A stretch of DNA of 64,000 nucleotides from Planctomycetales bacterium (GTDB taxonomy: Bacteria; Planctomycetota; Planctomycetia; Isosphaerales; Isosphaeraceae). The stretch is taken from positions 47,888 to 111,887 of the forward strand of contig DAIDHB010000280.1 in the NCBI GenBank assembly GCA_027452145.1, read 5' to 3'. The position numbers were made by a program, and so were the translations under genes. The first letter of the stretch is position 1, and the number at the start of each line of letters is the position of its first letter. Below, in pieces: positions 24,783 to 34,806 of the stretch. A model generated the notes under the pieces. The model had not been told where the DNA came from. It saw only the letters and a list, made by a program, of their open reading frames with translations, and did not search any database.

Positions 24783-26276
24783 ATGGCGTTATCTCGCTCG
24801 TATCAGGACGTGCCGCGCCCGGATGGGGCCCACGATGGCCCGGCGCCGGCCCCGAGCATCGATTGCGGTCGTCGGATCGCCGCCCTGGTGCGGGGAGTGC
24901 GCGACCGGGGATGGACGGCGGTTCGCGATCGGATCGCGCGCGCTTGGAATCAGTCGCGGGTTCTCGCGTCGCTCGCGGCGGCCGGCGGGATGCGCCGGGC
25001 GAGGTCGCGCGGATTCACCCCGGGGCTGGAGGGCGGCCTGGAAGGAAGGGTGCTCCTGACGCACTGGCACTCGCCGCAGAAGGTCCTGGCGATCGGCGCG
25101 TACCACCTGCGCCATCCCAGTGCCCGGGCCGCCTTCCTCAACAACTTTCCGCCGCAGGTTCAGCATGCCCCGCTTCGTTGGCCGGTGAGTCAGATCACCC
25201 GGCGACGGGTCGCGATCGCGACCCAGACGGCCCGCGGCGGCCAGGCGGTCGAGGTCACGGCGCTCGACGGCTCGCACTACATGATCAAGCTGTCGTACAC
25301 CTCGAACACCCTCGCCACCAATACCGCGGAGGGTCAGAACGGCCAGGGCGGCAATGCGAGCTCGTCGACTGCCACCTCGCTGGTGTCGCAGCAGAACGCC
25401 AACTACCCCCAGCCGATCGGCACCGTGCGGGCGTATGCGATGCCGGGCGGCCGCGTCGGGATCATCGTGGACGGTTCGACCTCGAACACCGACCTGACCA
25501 TCAACCCGCTGGGCCAGCCGCAGATGAAGGGATTCGCCAAGAGCTTCGCCTATGGCGAGTCGGCGCGGAACCACCTGCTGAACATCGGTCAGATCACGGT
25601 GACCAGCGGCCAGATCGGGGCGATCGAGGGCTTCCAGGATGCCGAGCTCTCCGGGCCGCTGACAGTCAATGGGACGTCCTCGATCGACCGGATCGCCCTC
25701 GGCGCGATCCTGCCGGGCGGCTCGATCACCGTCGGCGGCGACCTCCAGACCCTCGACGTGCTCAACAATGTCGACCTGAGCGGCCCCGGGACAGGGATCA
25801 CCGTCGGCCGCGACCTCAACCTGCTCAACGTCGGCGGCCCGATCACCCTGTCGAACGGGGCGTTCTTCTTCATCGGCCGCAACATCGGCCTGTTGTCGCA
25901 GCCGCCGAAGGGGACCGGCACCGGCTCGAACGTCCTGTCGCTCAACTACACGGCGGTAGCCAACTCGACGACCACGGTGGTGATTCCGTCGGTCGGTGCC
26001 TTCATCCAGGGGAACATCTCGATCGATCCGGGCTCGTACTTCGGCATCGGCGGCCTGATCTACAACACGATGTACGTCGAGGGGAGCGTCAGCGGCTTCT
26101 CGCGACTGTACATCGAGTACGGCTCACCGACCCAGACGCAGCCGCAGGTGCTGACGTCGCTCCCGACCTTCTCCTTCTTCCAGGTCGGCACCACCCCGAC
26201 CCCGACTCCCCCGCCGACACAGGCCGGGCCGGCGCCCAACGGCTACCTCACGGCCTTGCAAGGCATCATTCCCTGA
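24783..26276 (+). CDS. Cell-surface protein with LEPR-XLL-like N-terminal motif
   Basis: 497 residues. Start chosen for AGGAGG 9-14 bases upstream. After about 80 residues, FTPGLEGGLEGRVLLT matches the LE-x-R-x-LL motif that marks many large exported Planctomycete proteins (LEPR-XLL type). The rest is Ser/Thr/Gly/Asn-rich, with repeated short beta strands such as GSITVGGDLQTLDVLNNVDL, GTGITVGRDLNLLNVGGPIT and FFFIGRNIGLL, suggesting a beta-helix or beta-roll. A Pro/Thr linker (TPTPTPPPTQ) and a short tail end the protein. No enzymatic motif; probably a surface or extracellular structural protein. Confidence 0.75.
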   Translation: MALSRSYQDVPRPDGAHDGPAPAPSIDCGRRIAALVRGVRDRGWTAVRDRIARAWNQSRVLASLAAAGGMRRARSRGFTPGLEGGLEGRVLLTHWHSPQKVLAIGAYHLRHPSARAAFLNNFPPQVQHAPLRWPVSQITRRRVAIATQTARGGQAVEVTALDGSHYMIKLSYTSNTLATNTAEGQNGQGGNASSSTATSLVSQQNANYPQPIGTVRAYAMPGGRVGIIVDGSTSNTDLTINPLGQPQMKGFAKSFAYGESARNHLLNIGQITVTSGQIGAIEGFQDAELSGPLTVNGTSSIDRIALGAILPGGSITVGGDLQTLDVLNNVDLSGPGTGITVGRDLNLLNVGGPITLSNGAFFFIGRNIGLLSQPPKGTGTGSNVLSLNYTAVANSTTTVVIPSVGAFIQGNISIDPGSYFGIGGLIYNTMYVEGSVSGFSRLYIEYGSPTQTQPQVLTSLPTFSFFQVGTTPTPTPPPTQAGPAPNGYLTALQGIIP

Positions 26277-26378
26277 TCGCGCGGCCCTCCGGGATGGTCC
26301 TTTGCGGGCTCGACCGGCGGCGGCCGAGGCGGAGTCTGACTCCCGCCCTGGCCGCCGCCGGCTCCGTCGTGCCGTCGC

Positions 26379-27305
<927 letters not shown>

Positions 27306-27321
27306 CGGGGTTGAGCCTCGT

Positions 27322-27342
27322 GTCGAGTCGAGTCGAGTCGAG
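27322..27342. repeat. Four tandem GTCGA units
   Basis: GTCGA is repeated four times directly upstream of the Shine-Dalgarno of the ABC ATPase gene. Short, so of doubtful meaning; it could affect translation or expression of the ATPase through slippage. Confidence 0.5.
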
Positions 27343-27421
27343 CCGTGTCGGCTGGCGGTCCGGGGATGTCGGCGCGGCGGGCGGGCCGCCGGCCGCGCCG
27401 GGGATTCGGTTCGATGCGGCG

Positions 27422-29755
27422 TCATTCGCCGGGCCCGGCCAGCGGAAGGATGACGCGGACCAGGGTCGTCTGATCGATCTTCGGTGCCGATGGGGCGTTG
27501 TCCAGGACCAGCCGCGAACCGGGCCGGCGCACCCGCGCCACAAGCATCGGCCGGCCGAGCGAGAGCTGGCCGGTGAGGTCGAGGTCGCGGAGGACCTCGT
27601 TGGTTTGCACCCGCTCTTCCGGCATGAGCGTCAGGCTCTGGTGAAACATGGCGTCGAGCAGCAACTCGGGCCGGTAGTTGAGGTTGTTCCGCTCGTAATA
27701 CACCATGGGGTTGCTGTAGGCCCGGGCCCGCTCCCGGAGCAGTCCCGAGAGGTTCCGGTTGCTGGCCAGCTCGACCGAGACGGTCGCGCTGGGCTCGATC
27801 CGGCCGAGCAGGTAGACGTGCTTGTCGAAGGCGAGGATCGCGTCTTCCAGCGGGATGTCGAGCCGGTTGGTGACCTTGCCGCTCAGCCGGCCCGTGCCCA
27901 CCTCGTGCAGGTTGGCGTCCACGATCGGCTTTGCCGGGCCGTACCACTGCGATGTGATGTTCTTGGTGCTCCAGATCGGGATGCGGACGTTGTGGAGCAT
28001 CTCGATCGAGCCGCCCGCCGGGTTCACGCCGCCCTCGTCCGAGTAGCCGCCGTACGTGTAGCCCGAACTGCCGAACCGGAACCGGGGCGCCGTGCTACCG
28101 GCCGAGGCGAACTGGTTCTCGGGCGAGCTGAACCAGGTCGTAATGACCTCGGTCCCGGGCGCGGGCCGCTCTGCCTCGGCGGCCGAACCCGGCGCCGCGG
28201 CCGGCTGGCCATCGATCGGCAGGGGGAGAATCCGCATCGTATAGTCGCGGTTCTGTGGGCTGAACAGCGACGCCCAGGTCATGCCTCGCCCGATCCCGTC
28301 GACCTGGTCGACGTCGACGACTTCGACCTGGTTGACCAGGAGTTCGCTCCCCTTGAAGACGTACGCGGCGTAGTACGCGATCAGACTGACGGCGATCACG
28401 ATCGTGGGGAACGTGATCCAGGTGAGCTCCATCCGTTTCAGGATCTTCTTGAGGAAGAAGTAGTCGCCCGGCCCGATGAGCAGGATATACAGGAAGATGA
28501 AGAAGGCGACCCAGCCGAACGGGACCAGCCGAACTCCCGGGAATTGCTCGAGCGAGGCGCGGAGCAGGGTGGCCAGGTCGTTGATCCCGACGCGGTTGAA
28601 CCGTCCGCCGCCCATCGGGACCGCGACGCTGGTGCTATCGGCCCGTTGTGTCCGCAGGTCGATGGCCCGGGCCCAGAACAGGCCGCGGTCGGGCCAGTCG
28701 GAGAACAGCTTCTGGCTGGTGTCGACCCCGATCAGGGTGACGCGGCCGAAGCCGCAGGGGCCGCGGACGACCAGGGGCAGGCCCGACATCACCGCCAGCG
28801 CCTTGCCGCCGCGGCGCTGGACCTCGTCGATCTTCGTCACCATCACCTTACGCGGTTCGATGCTCGGAGGCGTGATCTGCTTGGACGAGCCGGCGAACGC
28901 GTCCAGGCCCTCGAGCGACGGCAGCGCCTCCTGCCCGGCGGGCAATCCCGGCAGGATCGGGGCGAGGACGCTGTCGCGCAACTGCTGCCAGTTCGCGCCG
29001 ACGGACAGCACCAGGTGGCCGCCACGGCGGACCCACTCGACCAGGGGCTGGCCCCGCATCCCCTCGAGCGATTTCAGCACCTCGGGATCGGAGGTGTCCA
29101 GCACGATCGTCCGCGCGGCGTCGTAGCCGTACCAGCGGCCGGGGAGCCGGCCGAGTCTGGGGTCCATCCGGGTGATGACCAGGGGTTCTTCAAGGCCCGT
29201 GAGCCCGTTGGCCGGCAGGTTCCCGGCCCGGAAGCCAGGCAGGTCCGTGACGTTCTCGATTCCCCTCGGCTGGCCCATCGACAGGATCATCGATTCATGG
29301 GGCATCAGCACCTCCGGCGGCCGGGGCAGGATGAGCTCCTGCGGCACGGTGGCGACGAGTTTGCGCGCGTCGTCGTAGAGCTGGATCGTCAGGTCGGGGT
29401 TGCGCGAACCCGGGCGGACGTAGGCGGTGACCGTGCTGGTGTCCCTGGCGGCGACGTCGATCCGGGTGAAGTACGAGGTCGGCGTCCCGTCGTCGTCGGC
29501 GACCATCACCTCGATGAACCCCTGGAACCGCGCGTCGCCGGCGTGGAGCTGGACCCAGACCGGCGTCCAGGTCCCGACCTTGAACGAGTTGGTCGGCCCC
29601 AGGCCGATCCAGATGTTCTCGACCTCGATCGGGCGGCTGGCGGCCCGCGCCGGGGAGGCGGCCGCGGCGAAGAGCGCCGCGGCCCAGCAGGCTGCGGCCA
29701 GCCGGACCGGGAGCCGACGCAGGGTCGCCCGGGCAGGTTGTGCGTCAACAGTCAT
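27422..29755 (-). CDS. Large membrane protein, probable partner of the ABC ATPase
   Basis: 777 residues. The start at 29755 opens into a signal peptide (RLAAACWAAALFAAAASPARA, residues about 17-37). Residues about 40-440 are beta-rich (PIEVENIWIGLGPTNSFKVG; VWVQLHAGDARFQGFIEVMV; HLVLSVGANWQQLRD). Two membrane helices occur at about residues 440-505 (WVAFFIFLYILLIGPGDYFF; IVIAVSLIAYYAAYVF), followed by about 270 residues of further extracytoplasmic domain. Arrangement and position just upstream of an ABC ATPase recall the auxiliary membrane proteins of ABC-2-type systems (GldG-like), but the family is not recognised. Confidence 0.75.
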   Translation of the reverse strand: MTVDAQPARATLRRLPVRLAAACWAAALFAAAASPARAASRPIEVENIWIGLGPTNSFKVGTWTPVWVQLHAGDARFQGFIEVMVADDDGTPTSYFTRIDVAARDTSTVTAYVRPGSRNPDLTIQLYDDARKLVATVPQELILPRPPEVLMPHESMILSMGQPRGIENVTDLPGFRAGNLPANGLTGLEEPLVITRMDPRLGRLPGRWYGYDAARTIVLDTSDPEVLKSLEGMRGQPLVEWVRRGGHLVLSVGANWQQLRDSVLAPILPGLPAGQEALPSLEGLDAFAGSSKQITPPSIEPRKVMVTKIDEVQRRGGKALAVMSGLPLVVRGPCGFGRVTLIGVDTSQKLFSDWPDRGLFWARAIDLRTQRADSTSVAVPMGGGRFNRVGINDLATLLRASLEQFPGVRLVPFGWVAFFIFLYILLIGPGDYFFLKKILKRMELTWITFPTIVIAVSLIAYYAAYVFKGSELLVNQVEVVDVDQVDGIGRGMTWASLFSPQNRDYTMRILPLPIDGQPAAAPGSAAEAERPAPGTEVITTWFSSPENQFASAGSTAPRFRFGSSGYTYGGYSDEGGVNPAGGSIEMLHNVRIPIWSTKNITSQWYGPAKPIVDANLHEVGTGRLSGKVTNRLDIPLEDAILAFDKHVYLLGRIEPSATVSVELASNRNLSGLLRERARAYSNPMVYYERNNLNYRPELLLDAMFHQSLTLMPEERVQTNEVLRDLDLTGQLSLGRPMLVARVRRPGSRLVLDNAPSAPKIDQTTLVRVILPLAGPGE

Positions 29756-29866
29756 GGATTGTGAGCATCCCAGGGGGTCAACGGGAGATGTCGATCGCGG
29801 CGCGCGGTCCCATCGAACTACGAGGGCCGCTCGGGTTTGGTTCGCGCCGGCCCCTAGGCCGGGCAC

Positions 29867-30196
29867 CTATGGCTTCTCCGCGGGGTCGCAAACGCATGGG
29901 GTTCGGCCGCATCCAGGGCAGCTCCGACCGTACTTGCGGAGCACCGCGTCCTGGAGGTCGACGCCCCGGATGTTCGCCAGGGTGGCCAGCCAGGCCAGGA
30001 CGTCGGCCATCTCCGCGGCCAGTTCCTCGTGCGTGCCCGACCGCAGCGCGGTCGCCAGCTCGCCGAACTCCTCGGTCAGCCAGAGGAACGTCGCCGCGTC
30101 GCCTCGGGCGGCGTCCTTCTCGCCGTACATTTGTAAGATGATCCGCTGGAGCTCGGCCAGTGTCAAGCCGTCGGGGTTGCCGTCGCGTCTATTCAT
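29867..30196 (-). CDS. MazG-like nucleotide pyrophosphohydrolase with C-terminal Cys cluster
   Basis: 109 residues. The MazG metal-binding pattern is visible: EEFGELATAL (ExxE) and later EMADVLAWLATL (ExxxD-type), the fold that hydrolyses NTPs or dNTPs to NMP and pyrophosphate. The C-terminus carries CPGCGRTPCVCD, a CxxC-x4-CxC cluster that could bind zinc or simply cap the fold. The start at 30196 begins MNRRDGN; longer in-frame sequence upstream looks non-coding. It lies between the sulfatase gene (66 bp upstream) and the membrane-protein gene (111 bp downstream) on the same strand. Role: nucleotide-pool housecleaning, by family. Confidence 0.8.
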   Translation of the reverse strand: MNRRDGNPDGLTLAELQRIILQMYGEKDAARGDAATFLWLTEEFGELATALRSGTHEELAAEMADVLAWLATLANIRGVDLQDAVLRKYGRSCPGCGRTPCVCDPAEKP

Positions 30197-30262
30197 GGAC
30201 GACGATCTTAGCGGGACGGGCGCCCGGTGTGCGAGTCCAATCAAGGTGTAGGGGGGCGTGAT

Positions 30263-31618
30263 TCACCGACGGTCGACGCCGGTGGGCCAGCGGGCCTGGA
30301 GTCTGGACATCAGCTCCTCGAGCCTCCGGGGCTGGGCGGCGGCGAGGTTCCGCGTCTCCTGCGGGTCGTGCGCCACGTCGAACAGCTCGACGGCGGCGTT
30401 CGGCTCGTTGCGGCGGTCGGGGACGATCAGCTTCCAGTCGCCCGAGACGACCCAGCGGAACCGCAGGCTCGACGCCGGCTCGTGGATCGACACGGCGTTG
30501 TGGGTGAAGATCTCGCCGAACACGGCCGGCCGCGCGGCGACGGCCTTCTCGTCCAGCAGGTTCAGGCCGTCCAGCTCCGGATCGGGTCGCAGGCCGGCGG
30601 CCGCGAGTACCGTGGGGGCGATGTCGATTTCGCTGACCGGGACGTCCGAGGTCCGGGGCGCGACCTTGCCGGGCCAGCGGACGAGGATCGGCGTCCGCAG
30701 CCCGCCGTCGAACGCCGACTGCTTCGACCTCGGGGCGTACCGGTCGGCCGTCGGGTCCTGAATCCAGCCATTGTCGGCCAGAAAGATCACGACCGTGTTG
30801 TCGGAGAGCTTTTGCCTGTCGAGCAGGTCGAGCAGCTCGCCGACGGTCTCGTCGAACCACTCGCACATCGCCCAGTACTTCGCGACCCGCTCGGACGGGG
30901 CCTTGTCGCGGTAGTGGGCCAGCAGCCGTTCGGGCGGATTGTGCGGCTGGTGGGGCATCAGGGGGGCGTACCAGACGAGGAATGGCGCATCCTTGACCCG
31001 GGCCAGGTCGACGAATAGCGAGATCGGCCGGATCCCCTGCCGGCCGATCGCGAGCCCCGCATCGCCGTGCCGTCCGCCGCGCGCGGGGTCGCCGTGCGTC
31101 ATGCCGTGCGTGAACCCGCCGCGCTTGTAGTTCTCGCCCCACCACTTGCCGGACTGGAAGCTCAGGTAGCCTTTGGGCGCGAGCAGGCGGGGCAAGCTTG
31201 GCATCTCGTCGAATGCGGCGATCATCTCCTTCCGCGCGGCCAGGAACCGCGGGTCCCGTCTCGCGGCGGCGTCGCCGACGCCCGGCGGCAGCGGGGGATC
31301 GTTGCTGGTGATCTTGTGCTGGTGGGGATACCGTCCGGTCAGGATGCTGGCCAGGCTGGGCGAGCAGAGACTGCTCGTCACGTAGCCCCGGCGGTAGACC
31401 AGGCTTTCGCGCGCAAGCCGGTCGAGCCGGGGCGTGCGAATCCGCGGATGCCCCATGAAGCCGTAGTCGGTCCAGGCCATGTCGTCAGCAATGATCAGGA
31501 CGACGTTCGGCGGCCGGTCGTCGGCCCGCGCGGTCGGCGGCCATGCGATGAACAGGGTCAGCAGCGCAGCGCAGAGAGTCCGGATCTGCCAGGATGTCGA
31601 GAGGCTCTTGGATAACAT
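30263..31618 (-). CDS. Secreted sulfatase-family hydrolase with altered activation motif
   Basis: 451 residues from the start at 31618 (ATG at 31630 is four codons further out; the inner start has a GAGG). A signal peptide (TLCAALLTLFIAWPPTARA) leads to the alkaline phosphatase/sulfatase fold: NVVLIIADDMAWTDYGFMG (metal site), TPRLDRLARESLVYRRGYVTSS, then CSPSLASILTGRYPHQH. The C-x-P-x-R signature used by formylglycine-generating enzyme is CSPSL here (C85 to L89), so the Arg is missing. Metal-binding PHQP, FLADNGWI and ARFRWP-like elements are present. It could still be a sulfatase or an unusual phosphatase. It lies 62 bp downstream of the TPR peptidase gene. Confidence 0.85.
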   Translation of the reverse strand: MLSKSLSTSWQIRTLCAALLTLFIAWPPTARADDRPPNVVLIIADDMAWTDYGFMGHPRIRTPRLDRLARESLVYRRGYVTSSLCSPSLASILTGRYPHQHKITSNDPPLPPGVGDAAARRDPRFLAARKEMIAAFDEMPSLPRLLAPKGYLSFQSGKWWGENYKRGGFTHGMTHGDPARGGRHGDAGLAIGRQGIRPISLFVDLARVKDAPFLVWYAPLMPHQPHNPPERLLAHYRDKAPSERVAKYWAMCEWFDETVGELLDLLDRQKLSDNTVVIFLADNGWIQDPTADRYAPRSKQSAFDGGLRTPILVRWPGKVAPRTSDVPVSEIDIAPTVLAAAGLRPDPELDGLNLLDEKAVAARPAVFGEIFTHNAVSIHEPASSLRFRWVVSGDWKLIVPDRRNEPNAAVELFDVAHDPQETRNLAAAQPRRLEELMSRLQARWPTGVDRR

Positions 31619-31680
31619 CAACGACCTCATTTGAGACGGGATGACGCGTTCGCCGCTCTTGCGAGTCGCCCCGAGCGCGG

Positions 31681-34611
31681 TTACTTGCCGCCTTTGCCTG
31701 CGAGCTCCTCCCGCAGCGTCAGGGCCTCCGGGTGCTCGGGATCGGCTCTGAGGACCTCGTCGACGGTCGCCTTCGCGCCGGCGCGGTCGCCCTTGCCGAG
31801 CTGCGCCCTCGCGAGCTTGACCTTCACGTCGCCGGCTTTCTTGACCTTCAGCTCGAGCGCCGTGTGGTATTCCTCGATGGCGTCGTCGTAGTGCTTGCCG
31901 GCGGCCTGTGCGTCGGCCAGCAGGACATGGATCGTGGGGTCGTACACGGTGATGTACAGGCACTCGGTGGCCCATTTCGCGGCCTCGGCGGCGTGGCCCA
32001 GGGCCAGGTGGCGCTCGGCCAGCATCCTGCGGACGTCCAGGTTGTCGGCGTCGTTGGCCGCGAGCATGGCGAGGTCCTCGAGCAGCTTGTCCGTCTTCTT
32101 CTGGCGCAGGTGGACGCGGGCCAGACCGGCGATCCACTTGGTGTGATACGGGTCGTCCTTGCGCGCCAGCTCGTAGAGACTGGCCGCCTCGTCCAGCGCG
32201 CCGGCCTTGACCTTCAGATAGGCGAGCAGGTCAATCACCCGTTCGTTGGGCTTCCTGGGGTCGTGCGCCGGCTCGAGCACCGCCAGCGCGGCCTCCTCGT
32301 CGCCGATGGACTCGAGCATCTTCGCCTTGACGTAGCTGGCCAGCGGGTGATGGGGCTTGAGCTTGAGCGCCTTGTCCACATACGGCCGCGCCTCGGTGTA
32401 GCTCCGCCGGGCGAAGTGCTCGTAGGCCATCCGGGCGTTGAGGTCGGGGTCATCCGGCTTCTCCTTGACCTGGCGCTCGATCTGCGAGAATGTCAGCTCC
32501 TTCTGCTTCTCATCCCGCTTATCGTCCTCGACCCGAATGCGGATCGTCTTGATCACCTCGTCGAGGTAGTTCAGATAGCCCTTCTCAAAATCGGCCTTGG
32601 CGACGTGGAAGCACTCGTCGATGGCGCGGTCGGTGGTGAGGCCGCGGCGGTACGCCATGAGCATCTCGATCAGGGCGTCGTCGCCGAATCGCTTGAGCAT
32701 GTACCGGGCGTAGAGCTGCGCCTGGCAGTAGGCCATCTGCCGGTCCTCGAGCTCCTTGGGCCGGATGAATCCGAGATTGATCGTGTCGAGGTTGAGGAGC
32801 TTGCGCGCAGGGACTCGCTCGAGCAGCATCTTGTTCCATTCCTGGGGCCGGGGATAGCCCTCGCTCTCGACCGCGAGGGCCTCGGTGTACCAGTGGGGGA
32901 TGTTGAACTCGGTCTGCTGGAGGGTGATCACGTGCGTCACCTCGTGGGTGAGCACGCGGGCCCAGTTGAACGGGACGCGGGTGGCGCGGGGGCTGGCCAG
33001 GGCGACGACGCGTCCCGTGCACGCGCCGACCGTCGGGACGAACGGCTGGCCGACCGTCCGGCCGCTGAACCACTGGTGATCCTTGAGGATCTCGATCTTG
33101 GTCTTGCCCGGCGGCGCGTAGCCGAACCGCGAGGTCAGCGTGGGGTAGATCGACTCGAGATAACGCGACATGTACCGGCCCAGGAGCGCGTCCTGGGCCG
33201 GGTCGACGATCACGGTGTAGTGCTTCGACTCGACCGGCGTGTAGGCGGTCAGGTGCTTGAGAACCTTGATCATGTTGTACGAGCGCTGATTGAACGGATC
33301 GGCCTCGAACGCCGCGTCGAACAGGGTGCGGGCTTCGGTCTCGCGGCCGACCTGCATGTAGAGCATGCCCAGCCCGATGGGCGCGTCGGGCCGGTTCGGA
33401 TCGGCGGCGGCCGCAAGCAGGTAGGCACGCTCGGCGGAGTGGTACTTGCGGCGGTCGGCCAGCCGCTCGCCCAGCGCCGAGTAGAAGGTCGCGGGACGCG
33501 GATTGACCGCGAGCGCCGCGAGCTCGGCCGCGGTTGAGCCGATCGGGTCGACTAGCAGCCGGTACGAGGCCGCCAGTCGGGCCAGCGCGTCCTCGTCGCG
33601 TGGGTTCTCGGCGACGGCCTTCTGGGCAGCGTCGCGGGCGTCGACGAACCGCTCGTCAGAGATATTGAGGTCGGCGGTCAGGATGAACGCCGGGGCATAA
33701 TGCGGATTGATGGCCAGGGCGCGCTCGGCCTTGGTCCGGCCGGCGGCGAGGCGATAGCCCTCAAGGTCGTTCTGGCCGAGCGTGACGAGGATCTCGGGCG
33801 CGAGCGGGTTGATCTGCTGGGCCCGCGCGAGTTCCTGGGCCGCGTGCAGCTCGTCGTGGCCGGATAGGAACAGCCGGCCCTCGAGCCAGGGGGCACGCCA
33901 GCACGACGGGTCGACCCGCAGCGCCGTGTCGTAGATCTCGCTCAGGATATCGCTGAGCGAGTCCTTCAGCTCCTCGCCCCTCGCCGTGGCGCGATAATAG
34001 CGCTCGGCGGCCTGGCCGACCAGGAGCAGCGCGTCGGCGTTGTGGATGATCTGCTCGCGGCGTTCGTTGTAACGGTCGACGAACCACTTGCAGGCGGCAA
34101 CAGATTTCTCCGTCTCGCCGCGCAGCCCGTGCAGCCGGGCCTCGGTCCAGCGGGCGGCCAGGTTGTCGGGATCGACCTTCAGGGCGCGCTTCATCGCAGC
34201 CTCGGCGGCGTCCCAGTCGCCGCGGGCCAGGTAGACGTCCGACAGCCGCGCCGGCAGGTCGGGGCTGCCGGGCACCTCGGCCTCGGTGGATTTCAGGATC
34301 TCGATGGCGGCGGGATACTCGCCCTGGCTGGCGCGGCACTCGGCGATCCCCAGCGCCAGCGCGACCTTCAGCGGCGGCTCGAGGTGCCCGGGCGGCTTGC
34401 TCGCGGCGGTCTTGATGGCGCCATAGGCCTCCTCGGCCTCCGCGTATCGGCCGTTGTTCAGCAGCCGGCGCGCTTCTTTCAGTTGTGGATCGCCGGTCGC
34501 CGGATTCACCCGCGCCACGGCGTTCGCGGCCTCGGCCGGCTTGCCGGCCCGGGCCTTGCCGTCCGCCTGCTGGACGACGAGCGCTACCACCATCGCGATG
34601 CCATATCCCAT
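31681..34611 (-). CDS. TPR protein with peptidase-MA-like metallopeptidase domain
   Basis: 976 residues. The start at 34611 has GAGGAGG about 10 bases upstream and begins with a short signal-like hydrophobic segment (GYGIAMVVALVVQQADG). Residues about 30-440 form tandem TPRs (for example YAEAEEAYGAIKTA, GDWDAAEAAMKRALKVDPDN, ARDAAQKAVAENPRDEDALA). A gluzincin-type active site follows: HEVTH with His556, Glu557 and His560, and Glu577 in WYTEALAVE as the likely third zinc ligand. More TPRs (EARPYVDKALKLKPHHPLAS) run to the C-terminus. Family members are exported peptidases; the substrate is unknown. It is the first gene of a probable minus-strand operon. Confidence 0.85.
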   Translation of the reverse strand: MGYGIAMVVALVVQQADGKARAGKPAEAANAVARVNPATGDPQLKEARRLLNNGRYAEAEEAYGAIKTAASKPPGHLEPPLKVALALGIAECRASQGEYPAAIEILKSTEAEVPGSPDLPARLSDVYLARGDWDAAEAAMKRALKVDPDNLAARWTEARLHGLRGETEKSVAACKWFVDRYNERREQIIHNADALLLVGQAAERYYRATARGEELKDSLSDILSEIYDTALRVDPSCWRAPWLEGRLFLSGHDELHAAQELARAQQINPLAPEILVTLGQNDLEGYRLAAGRTKAERALAINPHYAPAFILTADLNISDERFVDARDAAQKAVAENPRDEDALARLAASYRLLVDPIGSTAAELAALAVNPRPATFYSALGERLADRRKYHSAERAYLLAAAADPNRPDAPIGLGMLYMQVGRETEARTLFDAAFEADPFNQRSYNMIKVLKHLTAYTPVESKHYTVIVDPAQDALLGRYMSRYLESIYPTLTSRFGYAPPGKTKIEILKDHQWFSGRTVGQPFVPTVGACTGRVVALASPRATRVPFNWARVLTHEVTHVITLQQTEFNIPHWYTEALAVESEGYPRPQEWNKMLLERVPARKLLNLDTINLGFIRPKELEDRQMAYCQAQLYARYMLKRFGDDALIEMLMAYRRGLTTDRAIDECFHVAKADFEKGYLNYLDEVIKTIRIRVEDDKRDEKQKELTFSQIERQVKEKPDDPDLNARMAYEHFARRSYTEARPYVDKALKLKPHHPLASYVKAKMLESIGDEEAALAVLEPAHDPRKPNERVIDLLAYLKVKAGALDEAASLYELARKDDPYHTKWIAGLARVHLRQKKTDKLLEDLAMLAANDADNLDVRRMLAERHLALGHAAEAAKWATECLYITVYDPTIHVLLADAQAAGKHYDDAIEEYHTALELKVKKAGDVKVKLARAQLGKGDRAGAKATVDEVLRADPEHPEALTLREELAGKGGK

Positions 34612-34806
34612 GCCTGGTTCCTCCTCGGCGTATGGAATCCAGGTTACCAAAGGGCCGCCGGGAACGATATATACCGAGAAGAGGCGTCAACCGTCGTCGC
34701 GAGGGCCTGCTGGAGCGGCGAACTGCTCTGGCACTGGCAGGGACCTCGTCCGACAATCCTTCGGGACGGAGGGGATTGCGGCGGCCCGGGATGAGGAGCC
34801 CTCAGG

